From: Rhipicephalus microplus
Lineage: Eukaryota; Arthropoda; Arachnida; Ixodida; Ixodidae
NCBI RefSeq assembly: GCF_043290135.1
Contig: NW_027464588.1
Coordinates: forward strand, 5,238,501-5,302,500
Reading direction: 5' to 3'
DNA length: 64,000 nt
Below are positions 43,380 to 53,957 of the stretch, in pieces. The translations under genes and the position numbers were made by a program. Positions within the stretch are counted from its first letter, which is position 1, and each line of letters begins with the position of its first letter. The notes below the pieces were generated by a model. The model did no database searches. It was not told the DNA's origin and was given only the letters and a program-made list of their open reading frames with translations.

Positions 43380-44270
43380 TGGAATTGTACGTAGACTTAT
43401 TCGGCTTCTGTGACCGTCCGCTAGGTCGAACCAGCGATGTGAAGTACCGCATTAACACCAGCGATGCATCTCCGGTACATCGACGCCGCACCGCGTTTCT
43501 CCAGCGGAGCGTCAGATCATTCAAAGGAAAGTCATCAAGATGCTCCCCAAATAAATAGTTTAGCCACTTCTAGTTCATGGGCTTCCCATGCTGTTCTTGA
43601 AAAGAAAAAGGACAACAGTTGGCGATTCTGTGTCGACTACCGACATCTAAACCGGATCACTAAAAAAGACTTCTACCAGCTACCACGCATTGACGACTCC
43701 TGGGATTGCCTTCAAGGCGCAAAGTATTTTGCCTTGACCAACCTTCGATCAGGGTACTCTCGAATTGCTGTTAACGACATGGTCCACGAGAAGACTGGAT
43801 TTGTAACCCCTGATCGTCTTTATCAGTTGAAAATTATGCCGTTCGGAGTATGCAATGCTCCTGCCACCTTCGAGCGTGTGATGGACACTCTCTTGCGCGG
43901 GTACAAGTGGTCAATTTGCCTGTTACCTCGACGAAGTAATGGTACTTTGCCCAGCCTTTTAAACACAACTCGTCCACTTTTCCTCCATCTTTTGTGTTTT
44001 TCATAACACACGGCTGCAACTGAAGTCATCGAAGTGCCACTTCGGACACCAGAAACTAACCATGTTGGGCCATCTCGTCGACTCCTCTGGCATACGCCCT
44101 GATCCTGATAAAGTTCAAGCTGTTAAAAACGTCTCCGTCCCGACCAGCAATACGGAAGTCCACAGCTTTTTAGGTGTATGTTGCTGCTTCCGACGTTTTG
44201 TAAGCAATTTTGCAGACGTGGCCCGACTTCCTACGGACTTGCTAGATAAGAATGTTCCAGAGTTTTAAGG
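43380..44270 (+). pseudogene. Gypsy reverse transcriptase relic
   Basis: The main frame (43464-44006) contains SSWASHAVLEKKKDNSWRFC, VDYRHLNRITKKDFYQLPRI, FALTNLRSGYSRIAV and MPFGVCNAPATFERVMD. The active-site region near 43915-43935 is frameshifted. The piece at 44062-44268 continues with MLGHLVDSSGIRPDPDKVQ and FLGVCCCFRRFV, the gypsy RT connection. Confidence 0.82.
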
Positions 44271-44274
44271 CACT

Positions 44275-44730
44275 GCGCAGGCTTCGGGGTTCTTTAATCT
44301 CATCGCGTTGCTCACAACACGACCTATTCTGGCCCATTTCGACATGTCCGCCCCAACCAAAGTCCGAACTGATGCCACCGGCCACGGAATCGGTACTGTT
44401 TTGATCTAGCATCAAAGCGGCTGCGCCCGCGTTCGCGCATAGGCCAGCCGTCTGCTCTCTGCGGCCGAGCGGAACTACTCGATCACTGAACGGGAATGCC
44501 TTGCTCTAGTTTGGGCGTTTGGCAAATTCCAGCCCTACTTACATGGTCACCATTGCACCGTCAAAGCTGATCACCACGTGCTCTGCTGGCTTTCGCTGTT
44601 AAAGGAACCCACTTGAAGACTTGGTCGGTTGGCACTACAGTTTCAAGAGTATGACTACTGTATTATAAATCGGGCCGTTTACACCATGACGCAGACTGCT
44701 TGTCCCGCCATCCGCTGACACCCCCCCACC
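44275..44730 (+). pseudogene. Gypsy RNase H relic
   Basis: Readable as fragments: a VRTDATGHGIGTVL-like segment near 44365-44400, [20 protein letters not shown] near 44455-44515 and a [20 protein letters not shown] segment near 44525-44580. Stops and shifts throughout. It ends at a D-x-LSRHP-type motif near 44690-44715. Confidence 0.7.
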
Positions 44731-44742
44731 CCGAGACTTTCG

Positions 44743-45980
44743 ATGAAGAAACGCCATGCTTTGAGCAACATCCGTGATGAACAACGCCGAGATCATTTAT
44801 TGCGTGACATTATTGAGAAGCAGAGCTCTCTGACGGCCCATCCATCTACTCGACTGTTTGTGCTTAAAGAAGGCACTTTGTACCGCTACAATGTCTACAC
44901 AAATGAGCGCGAACTGCTCCTTGTGGTGCCTTCTCACTTACGTTCGAGTGTTACCGCCCAGCTCCATGACGCCCCCACCGTCAGTCACCTTGGTCTCTCT
45001 CGGACTTACGACCGCGTGCAGCGTCAATTTTACTGGCCCATGCTTTATCGCTCCGTCCATGGCCACGTCGTCACGTGCGATCCATGCCAATGTCGAAAAA
45101 ACCGCCAATGAGTCCAGCCTAACTCTTCCAGCCATTCTCATTGACCTATTGACCCCTTCCCATTGACCCCTTCATACGAGTTGGGCTTGACCTCCCAGAC
45201 TCATCCCCTGAGTCTACATCGAGAAAAAAAATGAATAGCTGTCGCTATAGATCATACGACCCGGTACACCATCACACGGGCTTTGCCAACCAGCTGTGTC
45301 ACACGTGTTGCCGATTTCCTTTTCTACAATGTCACCCTTTATCATGGTGCTCCATGCAAACTCCCCACAGATCGTGGACGCTATTTTTCTCCCGAGTTAT
45401 TGACAACCTGCTTTACTCTTGCAAAACCAAACATAAATTTATGACGGCCTGCCTTTCACAAACTAATGGGCTTACCAAACAATTCATCAGGACTTTAACG
45501 GATATACTCTCCATGTACGTTCTCCCCTGACCACCTAGTCTGGTACGTTGCATTGTCTGTTGTTACACTTGCATACAACTCCTCACGCCATGATACCGCT
45601 TGGTTTCCACCATTTTATATCTTATTCGGCCGGGACCCAGCTCTACCTTTCGACAACATCTTTCCGAGAGCTGTCGGTTCGCCGACTGAATACACCCTTG
45701 ACACTATCACCAAAGCTCTTAGCAGCGCAAGAGCAAGAAAGGCAACGTTAGGATGCACATCATCGTGACGTTTAATTTTCACCGGGTTCTCTTGTGTTGT
45801 TGTGGACCCTGACTCGACATGTTGGTCTCTCTGAGAAACTGCTTTCCCGGTACTCAGGCCTCGCCGCATTTTGCACCGGGTGACCAATATTACCTCTGAG
45901 ATAGCCCCGCTGAAGTCGTCATCTCCCTCCACTACACTGTCTACAGACATTGTTCATGTCTCCCGCCTGAAGCTCTACAG
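44743..45980 (+). pseudogene. Gypsy integrase relic
   Basis: The zinc-binding part (44743-45111) is well kept: LFVLKEGTLYRYNVYTNER, LHDAPTVSHLGLSRTYDRVQ, QFYWPMLYRSVHGHVVTCDP and CQCRKNRQ. The core (45115-45780) is in several frames, with a DRGRYFSPEL-like region near 45368-45400, a QTNGLTK segment near 45458-45480 and AYNSSRHDTAWFPPFYILFG near 45569-45630. C-terminal debris continues toward 45980. Confidence 0.78.
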
Positions 45981-46032
45981 CTCCGCAACACCATAGAAAC
46001 CACGGAAACGGTGTTTCTGCACCCGGGGGTCA

Positions 46033-46196
46033 TGTTACCAGCCTACGTCACGCTGAAGAAGCAAGACAGACAGCGAGAAAGACGACGTGATTCTGGAATG
46101 TGGGGCACGCTCTCGCTTGTCATCTAGGCCTACGCTTGACGTCATGAAAATATATTTCAACTATCACCTCGTTTTTCTGTGCGCCCTCCCGGAACA
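46033..46196 (+). repeat. 3' LTR of gypsy element
   Basis: A 164-bp LTR (TGTTAC to GAACA) matching the two halves of the 5' LTR with scattered substitutions. Confidence 0.8.
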
Positions 46197-49100
46197 ATAT
46201 ATAGTTCCATACCATCTCCGGGGAGATGGAAAGAGCAGGCGGGGGGTTGTAGTGATTCAAGAGAAATGGCTGGAAAAGGTGACAAAGAAGAGGTGGAGAC
46301 AGATTGGGAGAATGTAAATGAATGAATAGAAGGCCGCAAACCGCTTTTTTTGGAACTTTAAAAGAATTACAAAATTCGTGTGTAAAAGGGGAAAATCGAG
46401 TAGACATGGCGGATAATCTGGTGATGTGGAGAAATAGGATAACATTGCCGGCACAACTTTGAATTAGCTAGCGCAAGACTATAGTAATTAGAAGTCATGG
46501 GACACTGGCTTTCCTTGCTGCAGGGCACACGGAAACAGGCTGATGATACTGATGAATGAGTGGATTTCATCTGATAATTACCTATCGGCTTTTCATGTCC
46601 CTATGGCTGTGTTCGCTTCGAACGCCATCAATTTCTGCCTGGCATCCTTTATAACGAGGAAGATGGCCATTAAAGAAAAGAACATCACCTTCGATTACGA
46701 GTGACCACTCCCGCTCTCACACTTGAATAAACACGTACATGCTGGTTACAACGCAGGAGCTAGAAGATGAGGCCGGTTCTTCCTTTGCACAACGTACAAA
46801 CGTTCGCGCGATAAATTGTGAAGGTCACCGGATTAAACCTATGCCTAACCATGGGCGTCTGTTCCACGCCGCCCTGGCTATTTTCTCTTCTTAGACTTTC
46901 ACGATTAACGACCGTGCTTTCCTTCGGTAGACAGTCCATTCAGTACGCTCTGTTAGCTTCTACTAATGACACTGCCAAGATTGTTGTTCGAGGCTCCCGA
47001 GCAGAGACTGAAAACACCGAGGCTGTGTCTAGTCCCGCAACCTTTATTAAGAGAGCAATTCCTTTTCCTCTATACTGTGGCTTATTTCCTGCGCGAGCCT
47101 TCGTAAATTTCACAGACGACAATAGTTGAAACGCACGACCATATTATTAAATATGCAGTGGAGCACAATATTGTATAGACGGTTCTGTAGAGGGAGCAAA
47201 ATAAAAATGCAGAAGCCTTGAAACGGTGAAACTGGGCTGTTCGGAAAACTAATTTGGTTCCTTCTAGGCAGGCTCGTAGCCAGAAATTTTTTAGACAAGT
47301 TGCATTTTTAAAGGTTGTGAAAGCTCTGCATTATAATAGTGTAATATTCCTAGAACAACCGCTTCCAGCCTCCCCTACCCCCTTGGCCGAAGGCCAGCTC
47401 CTAGGTTGTTTAGAGGTCTTAACTGGGTGCTGAAGGCTTTTTTTTTAGGTTGCATCCAGATCTTTGCAAAACTTTGGCTAGACGGTGCTGGTTGTTTCTT
47501 TATTGCTTCTCGAGCAGAGAGGTCCAAGGTAAGCCGCACACAGTCACGAACACATGTCGGATGTCTAAACTCGATTAACAGGGTCTCACTCGGAAAACAA
47601 GCATACGCACTTCTCATAGAACTACGGGCTGGTCGTCGTTGAGATGATGCCTTCCGTCACTTCGGATTCTCTCACAGCAGTCATTGCTTTCCCGTTTCCT
47701 AGCTTAGGACTAACTGCTGTTTGCTTCATTTTTAGTGGAGCAGTCGTGAGTATTGGGAATGGGATATTTTTTGTAGCGCATACTAGTTGATGATGCTACT
47801 TTCTGGTAGACTAAAAAATTTCATTGCTGCACAACCATTTGTTGGGCCGACTGTCATCTTCTCTTATCTCAACTCGATAGCAGATAAAACCTCTTTTCTC
47901 GTGAAAACATCGGCGTCCGCGTCAGCGTTGGCATTAGACGCCGTTGGTTCGGAGTGAAAATTCATAATCCTGTTCATGACCGAAAAATCTAGCAAGGTGC
48001 CAGTATACTAAAAAAATACATTTCCGGGTCCGAGTAATGAGCGAACCCAAATTATTGCTAAATGATAGTTGCTAATTTGCTCAAATCACTCATTTGCTGC
48101 CCACTTTCACGAACGGGGGAAAACCGTGTGAGTGCTAACATTGAGCGCATCATTCTTAGCTCTACATACAAACAGTTGTGACCATCATCCTAGCTTGTCA
48201 GGCGGCCTGTCTCAGTTGGGCCTCGTGCGGCCGCATTAAAGTATGACCTTGCTACTGTCGTGTGGGACGTTGTCACTTAATATTATAACCCTCATTCTAA
48301 ACCTGTTAAAGTCTACTGCAGGATATGAAGACCTAAACAATGGCTTCCATTTCGCCCTATCCAGGGCGAGCTGTTTTTATTTTACACCTAAGAATGTCTT
48401 GTTTTTCTCACACTATCTAATTCTCTCCCTTTTTAGGCTGCGCCTACCTTCCAGTGGTAACCACACAGTTGGTGTTACTGTTCACTTGTTACCGTATTTC
48501 GTACTGTGTACCGGCTACATATAGTGTGACAACCCCAGATGCATTTTTTCACCTTGGTGTTACTAGGCTGCCTCCATTGCCTAATTTTTTCTTTACCCAC
48601 TCAGCCACTTCCACTCGATTGATGTATTCCTATTATTTTTTTTGTTCCATCGCTCGCTGCCTTTTACTGAACTTTTCGTCTTTGTTTTGTTTTGTTTTGT
48701 TTTTTGCCTTAGTGTTCTAGGCCCAAGTTTTAGAGATGACAGCACGCAGTGATTGCATAAATTTTATGGCTGACTTCTTCACACTCTTTGAAAGAAGCTG
48801 CTGAATGCACTAGCCTACTCTAATTCCTTAAAAAGTATATTTTTCTTGATTAGGCTCTCCTGTTGTATACATCTCCTAGAGATGCATATACAAGTTTAGA
48901 CTCCAATGAATTTTCTAATTGTGTAAACTTTTGTTTTCACTTTAATATTCAGCCCTATTTTCGCCTTGTACATATTGAATTGTAGGACTGCTTTATTACT
49001 CTCTAGGTTTAATCCCTAAATCGTAGTGTGTATGGGAGATTTTTTTATACTTATTGGTTTTGCTGGGTGCCGCCTGCTGAAAGCGCTGCAGTCATTTCAG

Positions 49101-49423
49101 GCTTTACAGTACACAATACAGTCAACCCCTGCGGACGACAAGAGAGAAAATCTGGCCTTGTTGGTAGGTCGTTAGGCAACATTCAACGCAGAGAAAAAGA
49201 AGAAGAAAGGATGGAGACAAATGTCAACTAAAGCATCATACATAACGTAGGGATGCTCACACGCTACGCCCACATGTCATGCGTAGTCAAGTACATTCTT
49301 TGTCATTCTCATTTAAGCAAGAGATGCACAGAGAAAGAAAGTTTTTTCCGATCATGACCACTGGCGCAAGATATGCGACGCAGATATACGAACTATTGCT
49401 CGTTCGATAATTCCAATGTGTGC

Positions 49424-49428
<5 letters not shown>
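46197..49428. other. No gene recognised
   Basis: AT-rich sequence with random short frames. No splice-plus-coding pattern or transposon motif was found in my reading, though short exons could be missed. Confidence 0.45.

Positions 49429-49456
<28 letters not shown>
49429..49456. repeat. (TA)n at left edge of the PLE array
   Basis: About 14 TA units directly abut the 3' end of the inverted Penelope-like copy. The right edge of the array also abuts a long (TA)n (61180-61261), so the element sits in, or created, a TA microsatellite. Confidence 0.9.
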
Positions 49457-49459
<3 letters not shown>

Positions 49460-49983
49460 GATTATAGGAAGTATCACGCAGGCTCTGATAGTATAGAAAA
49501 AGGAGTAATTCACACACAACGAACGTTTCAGCACAGTTTAGTCCGACGTTTCGACCGTGGGACCGGCCTTCGTCTGGGAATACAGGGCATAAAAATCGCG
49601 CGCTTATATATGTCAATATTCGAGACCCCCCCAAAAAAACACACATGCTCTTGTGTAACGAACAAGGCTCATCTGTATCAGCACAAAAACGGTTTTCAGT
49701 GATCAAAAATATATATCTATACAGCACTGTGTGATGTCACCATTTGTAAGTCATTGGCAGCTGATACGGCTTTGCGGGATACACGTGTGCATCGCGACAT
49801 TACGGATGTCAAAGCTCTTTTCTTACAAAAATGGTTCGCGTGTAAAATATACGCGTTGCCGATGATAAATAATTCTATTATATATATATAAGAATCGCTT
49901 TTTCTGTATACATTATCAGCACAGCGCACTCTCTGATAAAGAAGCAGACTAGCGTACACTTGTTATATTGTTGACCAATAAGC
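49457..49983 (-). repeat. Pseudo-LTR of the inverted PLE copy
   Basis: Reverse complement of the pseudo-LTR at 56635-57175. It runs about 27 nt further than the last plus copy, to a TATAATCCCTT segment, and includes the hammerhead-like motif at 49543-49577 on minus. Confidence 0.88.
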
Positions 49984-52319
49984 TTACGTGGAAGGAAGAC
50001 ACGTCAATGTGCCTGCATCCTCATTGATACCATCTGCTACAGTATTGAACTTGAATATCAGGTATGATTCCCGGAGTTCGCGATCATGGTTTGAGCGGAA
50101 ACCAGATTCAAGAATGGTCGCTTTCATTTGATCGAAAGAGTGGCCCGGCATGCGAACGTGTCGTGATAGCGGTAGATGAGGGAATATATTTACATGGGAT
50201 TTGTGGTTATTAAAGCGTATTCTGAATGGAGTTTCAGTGTGACCAATATATTGTTTCAAACAGGCACTACATTCCAACATGTACACGGCATTATAAGTGT
50301 CGCAGTCGAAGCTACCACGAATCTTTAATTTAAAGTCCGAAGACGTGCTCGCGGCGTTTTGCGTGGTTTGCATGTGCACACACACTTTGCACCGTGGTTT
50401 GTTACAAGGTGCACAGCCACTCTCTTTACGGGTACCAATTTTAGATGACGTTAACATGTCGTGAAGGTTTTTTGACCGTCGGTAAACAACACGAGGCGGA
50501 ACAGAAAAAATTTTTTTGAGATTATCACTTTCGGTTAAGATGTTGTGGTGCCGTTTCAATATAGCAGATACCTTAGGAGCTGATGATGAAAATGTCAGAA
50601 CAAGGTTAGTTTGAGCAGAGCTATCGTTCCCGTCCTTTCCTTTCAGAATCTCGGTGCGGTTGAGTTGGTCAGCTCGAGTTATGGCATCGTCTATTAGTTT
50701 TTCCGGGTATTTTCTTTTTACTAGAGAACTTTTGAGCCTATTACAATTTTCAATGAAATCTGTACGGTCAGAGCACAACCGTTTAAAGCGGTGAGCCTGG
50801 CTATAGGGAATTCCTGTTTTGCAATGCCGGGGGTGGCCGCTCTGAAAATGCAGGAGTTGATGTCGGTCAGTGGGCTTGCGGAACAGCTTCGTAGCAAGTT
50901 GTCCTTCGGAAATGGTGACTGTGACATCGAGAAAATTTACAGAAGTGCGCGAAAATTGGTGCGAGAACTTAATAGACGGATGGAAATTATTAAACTTTTG
51001 AATGAAACCAAGCAGACTTGCTTCATCATGTGTCCAGACAAGAAAAATATCGTCAATGAAGCGCCTATAGTAGAGAGGTTGAAGCATGTTTTTACCTAAA
51101 AATTCGCATTCCAGAATGCCCATAAAAATGTTGGCGTAGTTAGGGCCTACTTTCGTACCCATTGAGGTGCCGTTGGCTTGTACATAGTGAATGTTGTTAA
51201 ACTCAAAATTGTTTAATTCAAGGATAAGTTTCAAAAGAGTACCAAGCGCTTCTTTATCAATAGGTTTATCTAAAGGGGAACTTTCATAGGCCTTTATTAC
51301 TGCAGAAATACCATCTTTATGCGGTATGTTGGTGTATAGTGATGCTACGTCCAGCGTTACTAACATTGAACCAGATGGAACATGAAAATCTACAATTTCT
51401 TGAAGGAAATGGTTGGTGTCTTTGATGAATGACGGAAATGTGGCTGGAATCTTGTTTATGAGGGAGTCAACGTAACGAGATAAATTTTCGGTAACGGTGC
51501 CGATTCCGGAAATGATGGGGCGGCCGGGATTATTCTGCTTGTGAATTTTAGGAAGCATATAAAATCTTCCCGCTACGGGACTGAGTGGTACCAAAGAGCG
51601 GACTGTCTTTTCATCTAATTTACCATGTTCTAGTAAAGACGTAAGTGCGTCCTTAAGCTTAGATTTAAATTCGCTGGTAGGATCGGAGGGCAAAGCTTTG
51701 TAAAAAGTGGCATCTGAAAGTTGCCTCTCGGCCTCGCTTATATAATCAACCGCGTTGAGAATTACAATGGCCCCCCCTTTATCGGCTGGTTTGATGACGA
51801 TGTCATGGTTTGTCGACAACTGTTCGAGAGCAACCTTCTCTTTTTTGGACAAATTGTGGCGGTAAGGCGCAGTTTTCTTATAGGCAGCGAAAATGTCGCG
51901 TTGTACAGCGTTTATGTAAATGTCAAGACATCTGTCGCGATGTGGTGGGGGTGTCCATTGTTTATATGTCGGTAGTGCAGGTCTGGTTTCATTCGGGCTT
52001 CGGCGGTCATGATAGTATTCTCTCAGACGCAAATTACGGGAAAAGTTGTGTAGATCCTTCAGAAGTTGAAACTCGTTGAAGCCACCTGAAGCGGGGCAAA
52101 AGTTGAGGCCCTTTGACAGAGCACCCATTTGTTCGTTGGAAAGAACTATGTTTGAAAGGTTTACAACGCTGCTATCTATTTGAGAAGACTGGTCTTTCGA
52201 ATCATTCGAATGTGTTGCGGCGCGTTTGGTCACCTCAAATTCGCGTTCGTGCGTACATAAACCATCACGTAGAAACTTCTTCTGTTTAGTTGTGTTTAAC
52301 TTGTTCCTCTTACGTTCTT
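49984..52319 (-). pseudogene. PLE RT/GIY-YIG ORF, 5'-truncated inverted copy
   Basis: Identical in kind to the full ORF on plus but starting at its ERKRNKLNTTKQ segment, i.e. missing ORF1 and about 119 codons of the N-terminal extension. All RT motifs and the GIY-YIG domain are intact and open to TAA at 49984. The apparent ATG at 52333-52335 belongs to the neighbouring plus-strand copy read backwards across the junction, so it is not a genuine start. Confidence 0.88.
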
Positions 52320-52320
52320 G

Positions 52321-52577
52321 ACACTGAAACTCCATTCAGAATACGCTTTAATAACCACAAATCCCATGTAAATATATTCCCTCATCTACCGCTATCACGA
52401 CACGTTCGCATGCCGGGCCACTCTTTCGATCAAATGAAAGCGACCATTCTTGAATCTGGTTTCCGCTCAAACCATGATCGCGAACTCCGGGAATCATACC
52501 TGATATTCAAGTTCAATACTGTAGCAGATGGTATCAATGAGGATGCAGGCACATTGACGTGTCTTCCTTCCACGTAA
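52321..52577 (+). pseudogene. PLE GIY-YIG C-terminal fragment
   Basis: Begins within the GIY-YIG domain (TETPFRIRFNNHKSHV) and reads to the normal stop. It is the left remnant of a third plus-strand unit, joined head-to-head with the inverted copy at about 52320. Confidence 0.88.
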
Positions 52578-52950
52578 GCTTATTGGTCAACAATATAACA
52601 AGTGTACGCTAGTCTGCTTCTTTATCAGAGAGTGCGCTGTGCTGATAATGTATACAGAAAAAGCGATTCTTATATATATATAATAGAATTATTTATCATC
52701 GGCAACGCGTATATTTTACACGCGAACCATTTTTGCAAGAAAAGAGCTTTGACATCCGTAATGTCGCGATGCACACGTGTATCCCGCAAAGCCGTATCAG
52801 CTGCCAATGACTTACAAATGGTGACATCACACAGTGCTGTATAGATATATATTTTTGATCACTGAAAACCGTTTTTGTGCTGATACAGATGAGCCTTGTT
52901 CGTTACACAAGAGCATGTGTGTTTTTTTGGGGGGGTCTCGAATATTGACA

Positions 52951-52958
52951 TATATAAG
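52951..52958 (+). promoter_or_regulatory. TATA box in PLE pseudo-LTR
   Basis: TATATAAG in a GC-rich context (GACATATATAAGCGCGCG). Initiation ~25-32 nt downstream would fall at the first bases of the hammerhead-like fold. Repeated at 57008-57015 and 61065-61072. Confidence 0.4.
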
Positions 52959-52981
52959 CGCGCGATTTTTATGCCCTGTAT

Positions 52982-53019
52982 TCCCAGACGAAGGCCGGTC
53001 CCACGGTCGAAACGTCGGA
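52982..53019 (+). ncRNA. Hammerhead-like ribozyme motif in PLE pseudo-LTR
   Basis: The order fits a type I hammerhead: stem I TCC (52982-52984) pairs with GGA (53017-53019); core CAGACGA (52985-52991) sits where CUGANGA is expected; stem II GGCCG/CGGTC (52993-52997 with 53004-53008) has loop GTCCCA; GAAA at 53009-53012; then C and the cleavage-type triplet GTC (53014-53016). Stem III would be only the self-complementary ACGT, as in PLE ribozymes thought to act as dimers. Deviations: A for U at core position 4 and an extra A before stem II, so activity is uncertain. Repeated at 57039-57076 and 61096-61133 on plus and 49542-49579 on minus. Such ribozymes are known from PLE pseudo-LTRs. Confidence 0.5.
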
Positions 53020-53118
53020 CTAAACTGTGCTGAAACGTTCGTTGTGTGTGAATTACTCCTTTTTCTATACTATCAGAGCCTGCGTGATACTTCCTATAAT
53101 CCCTTCTACTTACCCGCA

Positions 53119-53943
53119 ATGGCTCTTGTCACGACAACGTCAAAGCACATCATTTTAAAGTATCCCCAAGAAGAAATTTCTACAGTCGTCATTGGTGATT
53201 CTCAGACCAAGTACGTCCACCAGCATTTCGACCCATGTTCAAGAGGGACTCCCGCTTTCATCTCTCAAGTGGGTGCGCATATCTCCGACGTGCGGTCTTT
53301 ACTTCACTTTGTGCCAGAATCCGCAACCGCCCTCGTTCTCCACATTGGTACCAACGACATCGCTTCAACAAGTGCTGCTGTAGCATTCGGAAGATACCGA
53401 TCCCTGCTGGAGCACGTTATGAACGCCAAGCCTCACATTTCAAGGATTTACGCAACACTCGTTCTTCCACGCTGCCCTAACCGCCGTAATGGCAACGGCA
53501 ACCTTTCATTTGTTTACCGGTGCAATATGGAAGCCACGTACTTCAACCGACTGCTGCACAACTACTGTAGGCGCTCCAAGAAAGTTTTTTTCGTCGATCA
53601 TGGTCTCCACTGGCTGCCCCTGACACGTGTGTTGGCAGCTGATGGTCTTCATCTAAGCTTCGAAGGTGTTGCCATCATCGCCAGCCACATTCGCGAACTC
53701 TGCTGCAAACGTTTCCTAGGAACTACATCATCATGGCGTGACTGCCCACCTTGCGAACCCCCAGAACGATCTACACCGACGTCCCCCAGGAGACGCCAAC
53801 AAACGTCCCCTGTGGGTGCTACACACAACTCCGGTTCTTCAAGCCAAGACACAACTCGGCAAAACCGAACTGAGGCTCCCGCCACCACGGGTCATCGCTA
53901 CCCTACCCGCCGGAACGCCGGTCGAGGGAGTGCCACCGACTGA
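53119..53943 (+). CDS. PLE ORF1: SGNH/GDSL-hydrolase-like protein, unit 1
   Basis: 274 codons from ATG 53119. The block I motif VVIGDSQ gives nucleophile Ser28; block III is HIGTNDI with Asn79; block V is DGLHLSFEGV with Asp175 and His178 as D-x-x-H. These are in the order and spacing of SGNH (GDSL) esterases, which hydrolyse ester bonds of lipids or acetyl groups. The last ~75 residues are a Pro/Ser/Thr/Arg-rich linker ending in TGHRYPTRRNAGRGSATD. The stop is UGA followed by CGG; beyond it the same frame runs into RT without interruption. Esterase ORFs are known in CR1-like LINEs and in rotifer PLE-derived Terminons, but one fused in frame to PLE RT is unusual. There is no hydrophobic signal peptide at this start; the longer open frame from 52834 would add a hydrophobic N-terminus but crosses the ribozyme motif. 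Confidence 0.85.
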   Translation: MALVTTTSKHIILKYPQEEISTVVIGDSQTKYVHQHFDPCSRGTPAFISQVGAHISDVRSLLHFVPESATALVLHIGTNDIASTSAAVAFGRYRSLLEHVMNAKPHISRIYATLVLPRCPNRRNGNGNLSFVYRCNMEATYFNRLLHNYCRRSKKVFFVDHGLHWLPLTRVLAADGLHLSFEGVAIIASHIRELCCKRFLGTTSSWRDCPPCEPPERSTPTSPRRRQQTSPVGATHNSGSSSQDTTRQNRTEAPATTGHRYPTRRNAGRGSATD

Positions 53944-53957
53944 CGGCAGGCGCCTGC
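53941..53957 (+). promoter_or_regulatory. Candidate stop-readthrough site between PLE ORF1 and RT
   Basis: TGA CGG followed immediately by the 12-nt palindrome GCAGGCGCCTGC (53946-53957). UGA-CGG is a known leaky context in plant-virus replicase or coat readthrough. The RT frame is the same as ORF1 and has no ATG until 54490. The same site occurs at 57998-58014. The alternative is a nonsense change of CGA to TGA shared by both tandem copies. Confidence 0.5.

Larger units (their letters stand above)
40413..46196 (+). mobile_element. Decayed Ty3/gypsy element with an RTE insertion in its 5' LTR
   Basis: A short LTR (about 164-176 bp: TGTTAC to AACA) occurs at 46033-46196 and, split by an RTE insertion, at 40413-41263. 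A C/G-rich tract (CCCGGGGGTCA) precedes the right LTR. The interior keeps ordinary gypsy order: Gag, protease, RT, RNase H, integrase, all damaged. I do not see a matching target duplication (flanks CGCAT and ATATA). Confidence 0.82.
52578..53118 (+). repeat. PLE pseudo-LTR, copy 1
   Basis: 541 bp between the end of one RT frame and the start of the next ORF1. It contains a short TA run, a TATATAAG box (52951-52958), the hammerhead-like motif (52984-53018) and a final TACCCGCAATGG around the ORF1 start. One frame stays open from 52834 into ORF1. Repeated at 56635-57175 and 60692-61184. Confidence 0.9.

Noticed and set aside
500..46196. Endogenous retrovirus or other viral insertion
   Set aside because: No envelope-like frame follows pol in any LTR element, and no RNA-virus polymerase or nucleoprotein motif was seen in the listed open frames.
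50791..52079. Open frames opposite the PLE RT (also 54539-54897, 55519-55827, 58596-58954, 59576-59884)
   Set aside because: They repeat in every PLE copy as antisense shadows and have no independent features.
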